DNA of 8,053 bases from Acidimicrobiaceae bacterium. GTDB taxonomy: Bacteria; Actinomycetota; Acidimicrobiia; Acidimicrobiales; Ilumatobacteraceae. Where the stretch lies: NCBI GenBank assembly GCA_003154135.1, contig PMCN01000032.1, forward strand, positions 2,864 through 10,916, in the 5' to 3' direction. Below the pieces are notes generated by a model. The model saw only the letters and a list, made by a program, of their open reading frames with translations, searched no databases and was not told the DNA's origin. The translations under genes were made by a program, and so were the position numbers. Below, in pieces: positions 1 to 5,988 of the stretch (its first letter is position 1; every line of letters starts with the position of its first letter).

Positions 1-188
1 GCCAGCATGGTGCAGCTCTTCACGGCCTCACCGTTGACGTGCAGGCTGCATGCGCCGCACGACGATGTGTCGCAGCCGATGTTGGTGCCCGTGAGGCCCA
101 GCACTTCGCGCACGTAATGCACGAGCAGCGTGCGCGGCTCGACGTCGCTGTCGTGTGCGGTCCCGTTGACGGTGACTGAAATCTTCAC
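1..188 (-). CDS. [2Fe-2S] ferredoxin-type small subunit of a xanthine dehydrogenase / CO dehydrogenase family enzyme (3' part outside window)
   Basis: This is the N-terminal 62 or so residues of a CoxS/XdhC-type iron-sulfur subunit; the gene runs off the left edge. The reading starts MKISVTVNGTAHDSDVEPRT and contains the plant-type ferredoxin signature TNIGCDTSSCGACSLHVNG followed by a fourth cysteine, giving C-x4-C-x2-C-x11-C, the usual four ligands of the N-terminal [2Fe-2S] cluster. Family knowledge: such subunits pass electrons from a molybdenum-cofactor large subunit to the FAD subunit of hydroxylases acting on purines, aldehydes, CO or N-heterocycles. The GTG start at 188 is chosen because an AAGGGGGA ribosome binding site lies 7 bases upstream and no ATG is near. 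The C-terminal [2Fe-2S] domain and partner subunits would lie beyond position 1. The substrate cannot be inferred, so no symbol is given. The gene lies 107 bases after znuB and is probably a separate unit. Confidence 0.88.
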   Translation of the reverse strand, partial: MKISVTVNGTAHDSDVEPRTLLVHYVREVLGLTGTNIGCDTSSCGACSLHVNGEAVKSCTML

Positions 189-194
189 CAGTGA

Positions 195-202
195 TCCCCC
201 TT
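195..202 (-). promoter_or_regulatory. Ribosome binding site of the [2Fe-2S] subunit gene
   Basis: On the minus strand AAGGGGGA ends 6-7 bases before the GTG at 188. It is a purine-rich Shine-Dalgarno match and is the reason for choosing this GTG start. Confidence 0.6.
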
Positions 203-220
203 GCGGATCGGTTGCCCCCA

Positions 221-233
221 ATGGCCTTGCCAT
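221..233. repeat. Short perfect inverted repeat upstream of the [2Fe-2S] subunit gene
   Basis: ATGGC-CTT-GCCAT is a perfect 5-bp inverted repeat with a 3-base centre, about 33 bases upstream of the GTG start at 188. It could be an operator half-site pair, or chance. No matching regulator is in the window. Confidence 0.3.
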
Positions 234-254
234 CATGCACCAAATCGCGCCGTA

Positions 255-278
255 CGGGAAACCGGGCGGGAAACCGGG
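255..278. repeat. 12-bp tandem repeat, two perfect copies, between znuB and the [2Fe-2S] subunit gene
   Basis: CGGGAAACCGGG occurs twice back to back (255-266 and 267-278), followed by CGG, the start of a third copy. Each unit can be read as CGG-GAAA-CCG, a 3-bp stem with a GNRA-type loop, too short to be a convincing hairpin. There is no T-run, so it does not look like an intrinsic terminator. The rest of the 189-295 gap shows no gene. Confidence 0.6.
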
Positions 279-295
279 CGGTGGATTGTCGCTGA

Positions 296-1135
296 TCAGC
301 CGAGCGGGCGATGGTGGTGGGGCATGCGGCGGGGGAGGGTTGCCGCGAAGACGATGCCGAACACCACGGCTGCGAGCAGCCCGATGGTGGCGCCCGGCGG
401 CACGCGGCCGAGGTGGTACGACAGCACCAGCCCCACCACCGACTCGCCCACGCCGAACGCGATGCCGAGCAGGGTCATCTGCCGCAGCGTGCGGGCCAGC
501 AGGCGGGCGGTGGCCGCGGGGGTGATGAGCATGGTGACGCTCATCACTGTGCCGACGGCGCGCAGGCTGATCACCACGACCACCGACACGAGCAGCACCA
601 CCACGCCCTGCACCAGCTCCACGCGCACGCCCACCTGCTCGGCCTGCACGTGGTCGAACGCGGCGAGGCGCAGCTCGCCGAACAGCAGCAGCACCCCGGC
701 GACGGCCACGCCGCCCAGCGCGAGGTTGGTCCAGACATCGGTCCACGACACGGTGAGCAGCTGGCCGAACAGGAAGTGGGTGAGCTCGACACCGGTGTCG
801 AGCCTGGAGATCACCACCACACCGAGTGCGAAGAGCGCCGTGCCGACCACCGTGATCACCGCGTCCTGCCCGAGGCGCCGGTTCGACGAGAGCAGGACGA
901 GGAGCACCGCCATCACCAACCCGGCTCCCATCGCTCCGAGCACCACGTTGACGCCGGCGGCGTAGGCGATGCCCACGCCGGCCAGGGTGCCGTGCGACAT
1001 GGCGTCGCCGAGGTTGGCCATGCGGCGCAGCACCACCCAGGTGCCCACCACCGGCGCGACGACACCGATGACGACGGCGGCGAGGAACGCACGTTGGAAG
1101 AAGTGTGCGTGGAAGGGATCAGTCAGCCAGTGCAT
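296..1135 (-). CDS. znuB: Zinc ABC transporter permease ZnuB (ABC-3 family)
   Basis: This 279-residue polytopic membrane protein forms the channel of a zinc uptake ABC transporter; the length is normal for the ABC-3 family. About seven hydrophobic segments can be placed near residues 13-35, 52-82, 92-112, 135-155, 174-204, 222-240 and 247-267. The family motif GDAMSHGTLAGVGIAY is at 43-58, and the cytoplasmic coupling stretch FDHVQAEQVGV, expected to touch the ATPase, is at 160-170. The tail is basic and carries three histidines (PHHHRPLG). The ATG at 1135 overlaps the end of znuC by 17 bases, which supports co-translation in the operon znuA-znuC-znuB. Manganese or iron permeases have the same fold. 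Zinc is favoured by the His ligand set of the partner binding protein and by the divergent Zur-like regulator. Confidence 0.93.
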   Translation of the reverse strand: MHWLTDPFHAHFFQRAFLAAVVIGVVAPVVGTWVVLRRMANLGDAMSHGTLAGVGIAYAAGVNVVLGAMGAGLVMAVLLVLLSSNRRLGQDAVITVVGTALFALGVVVISRLDTGVELTHFLFGQLLTVSWTDVWTNLALGGVAVAGVLLLFGELRLAAFDHVQAEQVGVRVELVQGVVVLLVSVVVVISLRAVGTVMSVTMLITPAATARLLARTLRQMTLLGIAFGVGESVVGLVLSYHLGRVPPGATIGLLAAVVFGIVFAATLPRRMPHHHRPLG

Positions 1136-1865
1136 GGTGCCCTGCCGATCCGAAGGTGGCGTCGAGCACGTCGGCCGACAGCGCGGTCTCGGGAGGCCCG
1201 TCGGCGCGCAAGGTGCCGTTGACCGCCAGGCAACGCCGGAAGCGGCGCCGCGCCAGCGCCAGGTCGTGCGTGGCGACGAGCAACGTGGTGCCTTCCGCGG
1301 CGAGCGTCTCGAAGACGTCGATGAGACCGGTGGTCGTGGGCTGATCCACGCCGCTCAGCGCCTCGTCGAGCAGCACGACCGAGGCCTGCTGGGCCAGCGC
1401 CCGAGCCACGTACGCGCGCTGCAGCTGTCCCCCCGACAGCTCGTGCAACGAGCGGTGCTCGGTGCCGGCGAGCTGCACGCGAGAGAGGGCGTCGGCCGCC
1501 ACGTCGCGATCGTGCGCCGTCGGCCTGCCGTACCAGTGCCGGAAGCGACGCCGCCCGGCCAGCACCAGTTCGCCGACCGTGATGGGGAAGTTGAGATCGC
1601 TGTCGTTGCGCTGCGGGATGTAGGCGAGGTCCATCCGGTCGGCGTGGTCGTGGCAGTGCACGCCGTTCACCTCCACCACCCCCTCGTGGTTCACCAGCCC
1701 GCAGATGGCCTTGAACATCGTGCTCTTGCCGGCGCCGTTGGGCCCGATGACCGCAACGAGCTCGCCGCGGCCGACGCCGAACGACACGTCGTACAGCGCG
1801 CGCACCGGGCCGTAGCGCACGCCCAGGCCGGTGACTTCCAGTACGTCGGGATGCGGCAGGTTCAT
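1119..1865 (-). CDS. znuC: Zinc ABC transporter ATP-binding protein ZnuC
   Basis: This 248-residue cytoplasmic ATPase powers the ZnuB permease. All ABC motifs are intact: Walker A GPNGAGKST (41-49), Q-loop glutamine at about 85 (AYIPQR), signature LSGGQLQRA (143-151), Walker B VVLLDE (163-168) with the catalytic Glu at 168, and the switch histidine in ATHD (H200). The start is the ATG at 1865 (MNLPHPDVLEVTGLGVRYG). It overlaps the znuA stop as ATGA, a classic translational-coupling arrangement. The same frame stays open far upstream inside znuA, but that extension is an arginine- and alanine-rich shadow with no domain. Its 3' end overlaps znuB by 17 bases. The RNDSDLNFPITVGELVLAGR stretch after the Q-loop is typical of the metal-type (Znu/Mnt/Sit) ATPases. 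Confidence 0.95.
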   Translation of the reverse strand: MNLPHPDVLEVTGLGVRYGPVRALYDVSFGVGRGELVAVIGPNGAGKSTMFKAICGLVNHEGVVEVNGVHCHDHADRMDLAYIPQRNDSDLNFPITVGELVLAGRRRFRHWYGRPTAHDRDVAADALSRVQLAGTEHRSLHELSGGQLQRAYVARALAQQASVVLLDEALSGVDQPTTTGLIDVFETLAAEGTTLLVATHDLALARRRFRRCLAVNGTLRADGPPETALSADVLDATFGSAGHHALAD

Positions 1866-2836
1866 GTGCAGTCCAATCCGTGGCGAAGGGTCGCGAGGTT
1901 GTCGCGCATCAGCGAGTCGTAGGTGGCACCGGCGCGCAGCTGGTCGCGCGACAGGCCCTCCAGCGTGTCGAGCACCGCCGTGCCCGCGCCCACCTCGTCG
2001 GCGACGGTGCGCGACAACGCTTCGGGCAGGTTGCGTTCGAAGAAGATGGTGGTGACGTGGTGCTCGCGGGCGAACCGCGCCACTGCCTCGAGCGTGGATG
2101 CCGACGGCTCCTCGCCGGGCGAGATGCCGGCGACGGCCACCTGGGTGAGCCCGTAGGCCGCGGCGAAGTAGCCGAACGCCTGATGCCCGGTCACGAGGTA
2201 CGGGCTGGCGCAGTGCGCGAGGCCGGCCCGCAACGAATCGTCGAGGTCGGTGAGCACGGTGTCGTAGGCCGACAGCCGTTGGTCGAGCACCGTCGTGTCG
2301 AGGCGCTGGCCGGCGAGATGGCCGGCGAGCTGGCCGGCGAGATGGCCGGCGACTTCGGCCGCCATCGCGCGCATGTTGGCTGGGTCGAGCCACACGTGCG
2401 GGTCGTACCCGCCGCGGAGCTGCTCGCCCGGCGCGGCGCCGGTGGTACCCGGCAGGCGGTCGCCCATGCGGCGCAGCTCGAGACCTTGGAGGAGGTCGAC
2501 CTTCACCACCGACGAGGGCAGTTGGTGCACCAGCTGCTCGACCACCGGCTGGAACCCGTCGCCGAGGTAGAACACGATGTCGGCCCGTTCGAGCACCGCC
2601 ACCTGCGGTGCCGTGGGCTCGTACTCGTGTGCCTCCTGGCCCGGTGGCACCACCGTCAGCACGTGCACCGCATCGCCGGCCACCTGTTGCACGATCTCGG
2701 CGATCGGGTAGAACGCGGCGGCCACCGTGGGCTTGCCGTCGGCCGCAGCCTGCGGTCCGCACGCTGCGAGCGCGAGGCCGCCGCCGGCCGAGACGACGGC
2801 GAACAGCCCGGCGACGAGAGCGTGGCGTGAGAGCAC
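1862..2836 (-). CDS. znuA: Zinc-binding lipoprotein of the ZnuABC transporter (cluster A-I substrate-binding protein)
   Basis: This 324-residue lipoprotein captures zinc outside the membrane and hands it to ZnuB. A signal peptide with hydrophobic core ends in lipobox LAAC (23-26), so Cys26 should be lipidated. Cluster A-I landmarks follow: VPPGQEAHEYEP with H70, YDPHVWLDPANM with H147, TGHQAFGYFAAAYG with H218, and VLDTLEG with D290. His at the third ligand position fits zinc binders; manganese binders of this family usually have Glu there. The long His-rich loop of many ZnuA proteins is absent. A (V/L)AG(H/Q) tetrapeptide is repeated four times at 162-177, just after the second ligand, from a tandem DNA duplication. 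The GTG at 2836 lacks a Shine-Dalgarno but lies 6 bases after a TAGCAT -10-like element, suggesting a leaderless message. It is the first gene of the operon, under the Zur-like box. Confidence 0.93.
   Translation of the reverse strand: MLSRHALVAGLFAVVSAGGGLALAACGPQAAADGKPTVAAAFYPIAEIVQQVAGDAVHVLTVVPPGQEAHEYEPTAPQVAVLERADIVFYLGDGFQPVVEQLVHQLPSSVVKVDLLQGLELRRMGDRLPGTTGAAPGEQLRGGYDPHVWLDPANMRAMAAEVAGHLAGQLAGHLAGQRLDTTVLDQRLSAYDTVLTDLDDSLRAGLAHCASPYLVTGHQAFGYFAAAYGLTQVAVAGISPGEEPSASTLEAVARFAREHHVTTIFFERNLPEALSRTVADEVGAGTAVLDTLEGLSRDQLRAGATYDSLMRDNLATLRHGLDCT
2306..2353. repeat. Four 12-bp tandem units (24-bp duplication) inside znuA
   Basis: On the plus strand the unit is (C/A)TGGCCGGCGAG, four times in a row, alternating C and A at the first base. 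The array is therefore two 24-bp copies (2306-2329 and 2330-2353) that differ only at the last base. In the znuA frame it encodes VAGH-LAGQ-LAGH-LAGQ. It keeps the frame and is best explained by recent slippage or unequal exchange. Confidence 0.85.
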
Positions 2837-2842
2837 AGCGTC

Positions 2843-2848
2843 ATGCTA
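2843..2848 (-). promoter_or_regulatory. Predicted -10 element of the znuABC operon
   Basis: TAGCAT on the minus strand fits the TANNNT form of an actinobacterial -10 and ends 6 bases before the GTG start of znuA, so transcription would begin at or next to the start codon. No good -35 is visible (TGATGG-like at best). The Zur-like box lies directly upstream, where bound repressor would block polymerase. Confidence 0.45.
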
Positions 2849-2855
2849 GCAGAAA

Positions 2856-2870
2856 TGAGAATGATTACCA
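2856..2870. promoter_or_regulatory. Zur (Fur-family) operator in the znuA-zur divergent region
   Basis: TGAGAATGATTACCA is a 15-bp imperfect palindrome: five of its seven arm pairs are complementary. It resembles the actinobacterial Zur box of the form TGAnAATnATTnTCA. It is the most AT-rich spot of the region and sits exactly between divergent znuA and zur, about 20 bases upstream of the znuA start. Zinc-loaded Zur is expected to bind here and repress uptake; autoregulation of zur from the same site is possible. Recognition is by pattern and context only. Confidence 0.75.
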
Positions 2871-2910
2871 TCACGATGGGAAGGGCTCTCGTTCCCGATC
2901 GCGGCCGCGA

Positions 2911-2916
2911 TAGCGT
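2911..2916 (+). promoter_or_regulatory. Predicted -10 element of zur
   Basis: TAGCGT fits TANNNT and is followed by 7 bases and then the GTG at 2924, the same geometry as the znuA promoter on the other strand. No convincing -35 is visible. If real, zur is translated from a leaderless message starting at 2924, and the longer in-frame starts at 2843, 2876 and 2915 are not used. Confidence 0.35.
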
Positions 2917-2923
2917 GGATGTC

Positions 2924-3403
2924 GTGACCTCATCGCGAAAGCCCGCACCCACGCTGTCGCTGTCGCCGGCCACCGCCGCGGCGGTGGCACACGTGCTGGC
3001 ACCACTCGAACTGCGTCTCACTGCCCACCGCCGCGCCGTGCTCGCCGCGCTCGAGATCTCCGACCGTCCGCTCACCACCGACGAAGTGGTGCACCGGTCG
3101 GGTGTGCCCGTGTCGACCGTCTACCGCAACCTCGCCGAGCTGGTGGAGGCGGGTGTAGTCGTGCGCGTGGCCGGCGCAGGAGGCGGCGATCGTCACGAGC
3201 TGGCCGAGCCATTCTCGCAGCACCACCACCACCATCTGGTGTGCGTGCAGTGCGGCATCGTCACCGACTTCGACCCCAGCGCGCAGCTCGAGCGGCTGAT
3301 CGACAAGGAAGTGGGGGCGCTGTTGCAGAGCACCGGCTTCGAGGTGTCGAACCACGTGTTCGACGTGCGTGGCCGCTGCTACGACTGCGTGTCAGCCGGC
3401 TGA
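2924..3403 (+). CDS. zur: Fur-family zinc uptake regulator Zur
   Basis: This 159-residue zinc-sensing repressor, in the normal size range of the Fur family, should control the divergent znuACB operon. The N-terminal winged helix has LRLTAHRRAVLAALE (30-44) and the recognition helix VPVSTVYRNLAELVEAGVV (61-79). The hinge and dimer domain holds the histidine run HHHHHLVCVQCG (100-111). Structural zinc should be held by two CxxC pairs, C107/C110 and C152/C155 (CYDC). I chose GTG 2924 because it follows a TAGCGT -10-like element by 7 bases. In-frame alternatives are ATG 2876 and GTG 2915; ATG 2843 would run through the operator and is unlikely. Fur, Mur or Nur cannot be excluded by sequence alone, but divergence from znuA and the Zur-like box make Zur by far the best call. 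Its stop lies in a palindrome shared with the convergent cyclic-di-GMP gene. Confidence 0.88.
   Translation: MTSSRKPAPTLSLSPATAAAVAHVLAPLELRLTAHRRAVLAALEISDRPLTTDEVVHRSGVPVSTVYRNLAELVEAGVVVRVAGAGGGDRHELAEPFSQHHHHHLVCVQCGIVTDFDPSAQLERLIDKEVGALLQSTGFEVSNHVFDVRGRCYDCVSAG
3392..3403. repeat. 12-bp perfect palindrome carrying the stop codons of two convergent genes
   Basis: TCAGCCGGCTGA equals its own reverse complement. The TGA ending zur (3401-3403) and the TGA ending the GGDEF-EAL gene (complement of 3392-3394) are its two ends, so both proteins finish with the residues SAG. There is no T-run and the arms have no real loop, so it is not a convincing intrinsic terminator. Confidence 0.8.
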
Positions 3404-5482
3404 GTCGTTCGCGGGCACAGTCAGCCGTTGCCGCCAGTCGGCACCGTGGGCGGCCACCCAGTCGGCCACTTGGTGGGGCGGCAGCGGACGAGCGATGAGG
3501 TACCCCTGGGCCGAGTCGCACCCGATCTCCTGGAGCGCCACCAACTGCTCCTCGGTCTCGACGCCCTCGCCCACCACCTGCAGTCCCAGCGCGGCGGCCA
3601 TGCCCACCATGGCGGCGATGACCGCGCGGTCCTCGGCGTGCTCGCACACCCCGGCCACGAACGAGCGGTCGATCTTGATGGCGGTGAGCGGGTAGCTGCG
3701 GATGTGGGTGAGCGATGAGTAGCCGGTGCCGAAGTCGTCGAGGCACAGCGACGCGCCGAGCGAGCGCAGCTCCTGCAGGGTGTGCTCGGGCGACACCCGC
3801 CCACCGCCGGGGCGACGGGTGATGGTGGCGTGCTCGGTGATCTCGACCATCAAGCGCTCGGGCGGCATGCCGTGCTGGGCCAGGATGGTGCGCACGCGGT
3901 CGCACAGCCCGCGGTCGGCCAGTTGGGTGACCGAGAGGTTCACGCTCAGGCGGATCGACGGGTCGACCCTCGCAGCCGCCGCGCAGGCCGACTGCAGCAC
4001 CACGTCGCCCATCAGCAGGTCGAGGCCGGCGTCCTCGGCGAGGTCGAGGAACGCCGCGGGCGACAGCACCCCCAGCTCCGGGTGGTGCCAGCGCACGAGC
4101 GCTTCGAGGCCCACGGTGTGGCCGTCGACGAGCGACACCAGCGGCTGCAGGTACGCCATCACCTCGCCGCGCTGCAGGCCGGCGGCCAGATCGTCGGCGA
4201 GACGCCGTCGCTCGTTGGCGTTGCGCTGACGCTGGCTCACGCTGCGGGCGGGTTCGCCGCGTCGGGCGGCTTTCGCCTCGTACATCGCCAGGTCGGAGTC
4301 GGCCAGCAACCCGGTGACCGTGGCCTCGTCGTCGACGAGGGCGAGCCCGACGCTGGCCGTGACCCGCACCGGGCCCTCGGCGAGCAGGTACGGCATCGAG
4401 AGCGTGGCGTCGATGCGCTCGCACAGGGTCTGCCCGGTGGCCCGGTCGGCCACGCCCAGGGCGAGCACGACGAACTCGTCGCCACCCACGCGGGCCACCA
4501 GATCGCCAGGGCGCACGATCTGGCGCAGCCGCTCGCTGACCACGCGCAGCAGCTCGTCACCCGATTCGTGGCCGAGGAGGTCGTTGACCGGCTTGAAGCG
4601 GTCGAGGTCGATGAAGACCACCGCCGCGGTCTGGTGCAGGGAGACGACGTGCTCGAGCTGCTCGAGCAGCACCGAGCGATTGGCGAGGCCGGTGAGCGCG
4701 TCGTGGCGGGCGAGATGTTCGAGCGTGCGCCGTGTGAGGTACAGCTCGCTCACGTCGTAGGCGGTGACCACGAGGCCCGCCACCACCGGGTCGTCGAGCA
4801 GGTTGACGATCTCGAAGCGCAACGGCTTGGGCGCCAGCACGGGGTCGAACATGCGCATCTCGGCTTCGGTGCTGACGGGGCGCGTGCTGTGCCTGGCTCG
4901 GTCGAGTGCGTCGGCGAGCTCGATGGCTGCTTCGCCGTCGCAGAAGTCGACGAGCGGATGCCCGATCACCAACGAGAGGTCGTGGCCGAGCAGCCGCGTG
5001 AACGCGGCGTTGGCGCTGCTCACCCGTCCGGCGGGGTCGAGGAGCAAGGTGATCGACGAGGCGTGCTGCACGACCTGCTGGAACCGCACCGTGTCGTTCT
5101 CGGCGATCTCCCACATGCGCCGGCGAGTGATGTCTCGCGCAGCGACCACCACGCCGTCGACGCCGGGAAGGCCGAGCGCGTCGGAACCGATGAACTCGAC
5201 GAGCTGCCAGGCGCCGTCGGCCCGGCGCACCCGAGCCTCGATCGGTGTGCCCACCGACTTGCCCTGGACGGTGCCCATCGACGACACCACCCCGGCGATG
5301 TCGTCGGGGTGCACGAGGTCGAGCACGTTGCGCCCCTGCCACTCCTCGGGCCGCCATCCGAACATCTCGGTGGCGGCGAGGTTGGCGTACTTGAGCCGCA
5401 CTTCGGTGTCGACGATGAACACCGTGTCGGGGAGCGCGTCGACAAGAGCCTCGAAATCGATGTCGATCGCCATCACCCCCAT
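3392..5482 (-). CDS. PAS-PAS-GGDEF-EAL cyclic-di-GMP turnover protein
   Basis: This 696-residue soluble protein, with no signal peptide or membrane segment, should make and break cyclic-di-GMP in response to a cytoplasmic signal. Two PAS domains lie near 10-122 (ALPDTVFIVD, then VVVAARDITRRR) and 133-250. The GGDEF domain (about 255-410) has LTGLANR, IDLDRFKPVND and an exact GGDEF at 333-337. RPGD at 324-327, five residues before it, is an intact product-inhibition I-site. The EAL domain (about 428-680) keeps EAL (460-462), NLSVTQL, EITE, DDFGTGYSSL (582-591), KIDRSF (K603), EGVE (E639) and QGYLIARPLP (Q659). Both activities thus look possible; which dominates cannot be told. The first ATG is used, but the ATG at 5473 (MAIDIDFEAL) follows GATAAT by 7 bases and is an equally good leaderless start. 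The gene is convergent with zur and 45 bases downstream of the Lrp-family gene. Confidence 0.94.
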   Translation of the reverse strand: MGVMAIDIDFEALVDALPDTVFIVDTEVRLKYANLAATEMFGWRPEEWQGRNVLDLVHPDDIAGVVSSMGTVQGKSVGTPIEARVRRADGAWQLVEFIGSDALGLPGVDGVVVAARDITRRRMWEIAENDTVRFQQVVQHASSITLLLDPAGRVSSANAAFTRLLGHDLSLVIGHPLVDFCDGEAAIELADALDRARHSTRPVSTEAEMRMFDPVLAPKPLRFEIVNLLDDPVVAGLVVTAYDVSELYLTRRTLEHLARHDALTGLANRSVLLEQLEHVVSLHQTAAVVFIDLDRFKPVNDLLGHESGDELLRVVSERLRQIVRPGDLVARVGGDEFVVLALGVADRATGQTLCERIDATLSMPYLLAEGPVRVTASVGLALVDDEATVTGLLADSDLAMYEAKAARRGEPARSVSQRQRNANERRRLADDLAAGLQRGEVMAYLQPLVSLVDGHTVGLEALVRWHHPELGVLSPAAFLDLAEDAGLDLLMGDVVLQSACAAAARVDPSIRLSVNLSVTQLADRGLCDRVRTILAQHGMPPERLMVEITEHATITRRPGGGRVSPEHTLQELRSLGASLCLDDFGTGYSSLTHIRSYPLTAIKIDRSFVAGVCEHAEDRAVIAAMVGMAAALGLQVVGEGVETEEQLVALQEIGCDSAQGYLIARPLPPHQVADWVAAHGADWRQRLTVPANDSAG

Positions 5483-5486
5483 TATC
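5481..5486 (-). promoter_or_regulatory. Possible -10 element of the GGDEF-EAL gene
   Basis: GATAAT on the minus strand matches TATAAT at five of six positions and lies 7 bases before the ATG at 5473. It overlaps the earlier ATG at 5482, so it can only be a promoter if translation starts at 5473. There is no clear -35. Confidence 0.25.
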
Positions 5487-5527
5487 GGTCGGCACGCGGG
5501 CTCAGTGGGCGCATATCCGACGATTTC

Positions 5528-5977
5528 TCAGCGCGTGCCCCACACGAAGCGATGGGTGTGGATGCCGAAGTACGTGAAGCTCTCGACGCTGCGCACGTCG
5601 GGGATGGAGCGGATCTCGTCGTCGATGACCGCGAGCAGCCGCGCCGAGTCCTCGCACAGCACCTCCACCAGCAGGTCGAACGAGCCGGATGTGAACACGA
5701 CGTAGATGACTCCTGCGATGCCGGCGATCTGGTCGGCGACGGCGCGCACGTTGCGCTCGACGCGGATGCCCAACGCCGCCATCACCGGGTAACCGAGCGC
5801 GAGCGGGTCGGTGACGCCCACCACCTGCACGACGCCCGCGTCGAGGAGCCGTTGCACGCGCAGGCGGGTGGCCGCGGGCGACAGGTGCACGAGGTCGGCG
5901 AGGTCGGCGTAACTGGCGCGGCCGTCCTTCTGCAGTGCCTCGATGAGCTGGCGGTCGATGGGGTCGAGGGGGATCAT
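5528..5977 (-). CDS. Lrp/AsnC-family transcriptional regulator
   Basis: This 149-residue DNA-binding regulator probably senses an amino acid or related metabolite. The N-terminal helix-turn-helix is typical: LDPIDRQLIEALQKDGRASY, then ADLADLVHLSPAATRLRVQRL (24-44) and DAGVV. The C-terminal RAM ligand-binding domain runs from about 65 to the end, with the family stretch TSGSFDLLVEV near 96-106, and the protein ends GIHTHRFVWGTR. It is the last gene of the aminotransferase/SDR operon. The ATG at 5977 gives the canonical family start 11 bases after the preceding SDR gene. A GTG at 5992 would overlap that gene's stop as GTGA and add five residues; coupling elsewhere in this operon makes it a real alternative. 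Neither has a clear ribosome binding site. Lrp-type regulators often control neighbouring amino-acid genes and themselves, so this operon is the likely target. Confidence 0.9.
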   Translation of the reverse strand: MIPLDPIDRQLIEALQKDGRASYADLADLVHLSPAATRLRVQRLLDAGVVQVVGVTDPLALGYPVMAALGIRVERNVRAVADQIAGIAGVIYVVFTSGSFDLLVEVLCEDSARLLAVIDDEIRSIPDVRSVESFTYFGIHTHRFVWGTR

Positions 5978-5988
5978 CGGCGCCAGTG

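Noticed and set aside
1866..2762. In-frame upstream extension of znuC to give a 547-residue protein
   Set aside because: The extension lies wholly inside znuA and is Arg/Ala/Gly-rich without a domain. The ATG at 1865 in an ATGA overlap gives a normal-length ATPase.
1880..2830. A 316-residue plus-strand open frame opposite znuA
   Set aside because: It mirrors znuA, whose lipobox and metal ligands are clear; the antisense protein is low-complexity with no recognisable motif.
2843..2923. Longer N-terminus for zur from ATG 2843 or ATG 2876
   Set aside because: The first would make the operator and promoter coding sequence; neither has a ribosome binding site, and the extra residues do not resemble Fur-family sequence. 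ATG 2876 remains formally possible.
2656..3078. A 140-residue minus-strand open frame across the znuA-zur region
   Set aside because: It crosses the operator and overlaps both supported genes in other frames, with no recognisable motif.
3230..3260. Run of histidine codons in zur as a possible tag or repeat expansion
   Set aside because: HHHHHLVC is the normal metal-site region of Fur-family proteins, not an added tag.
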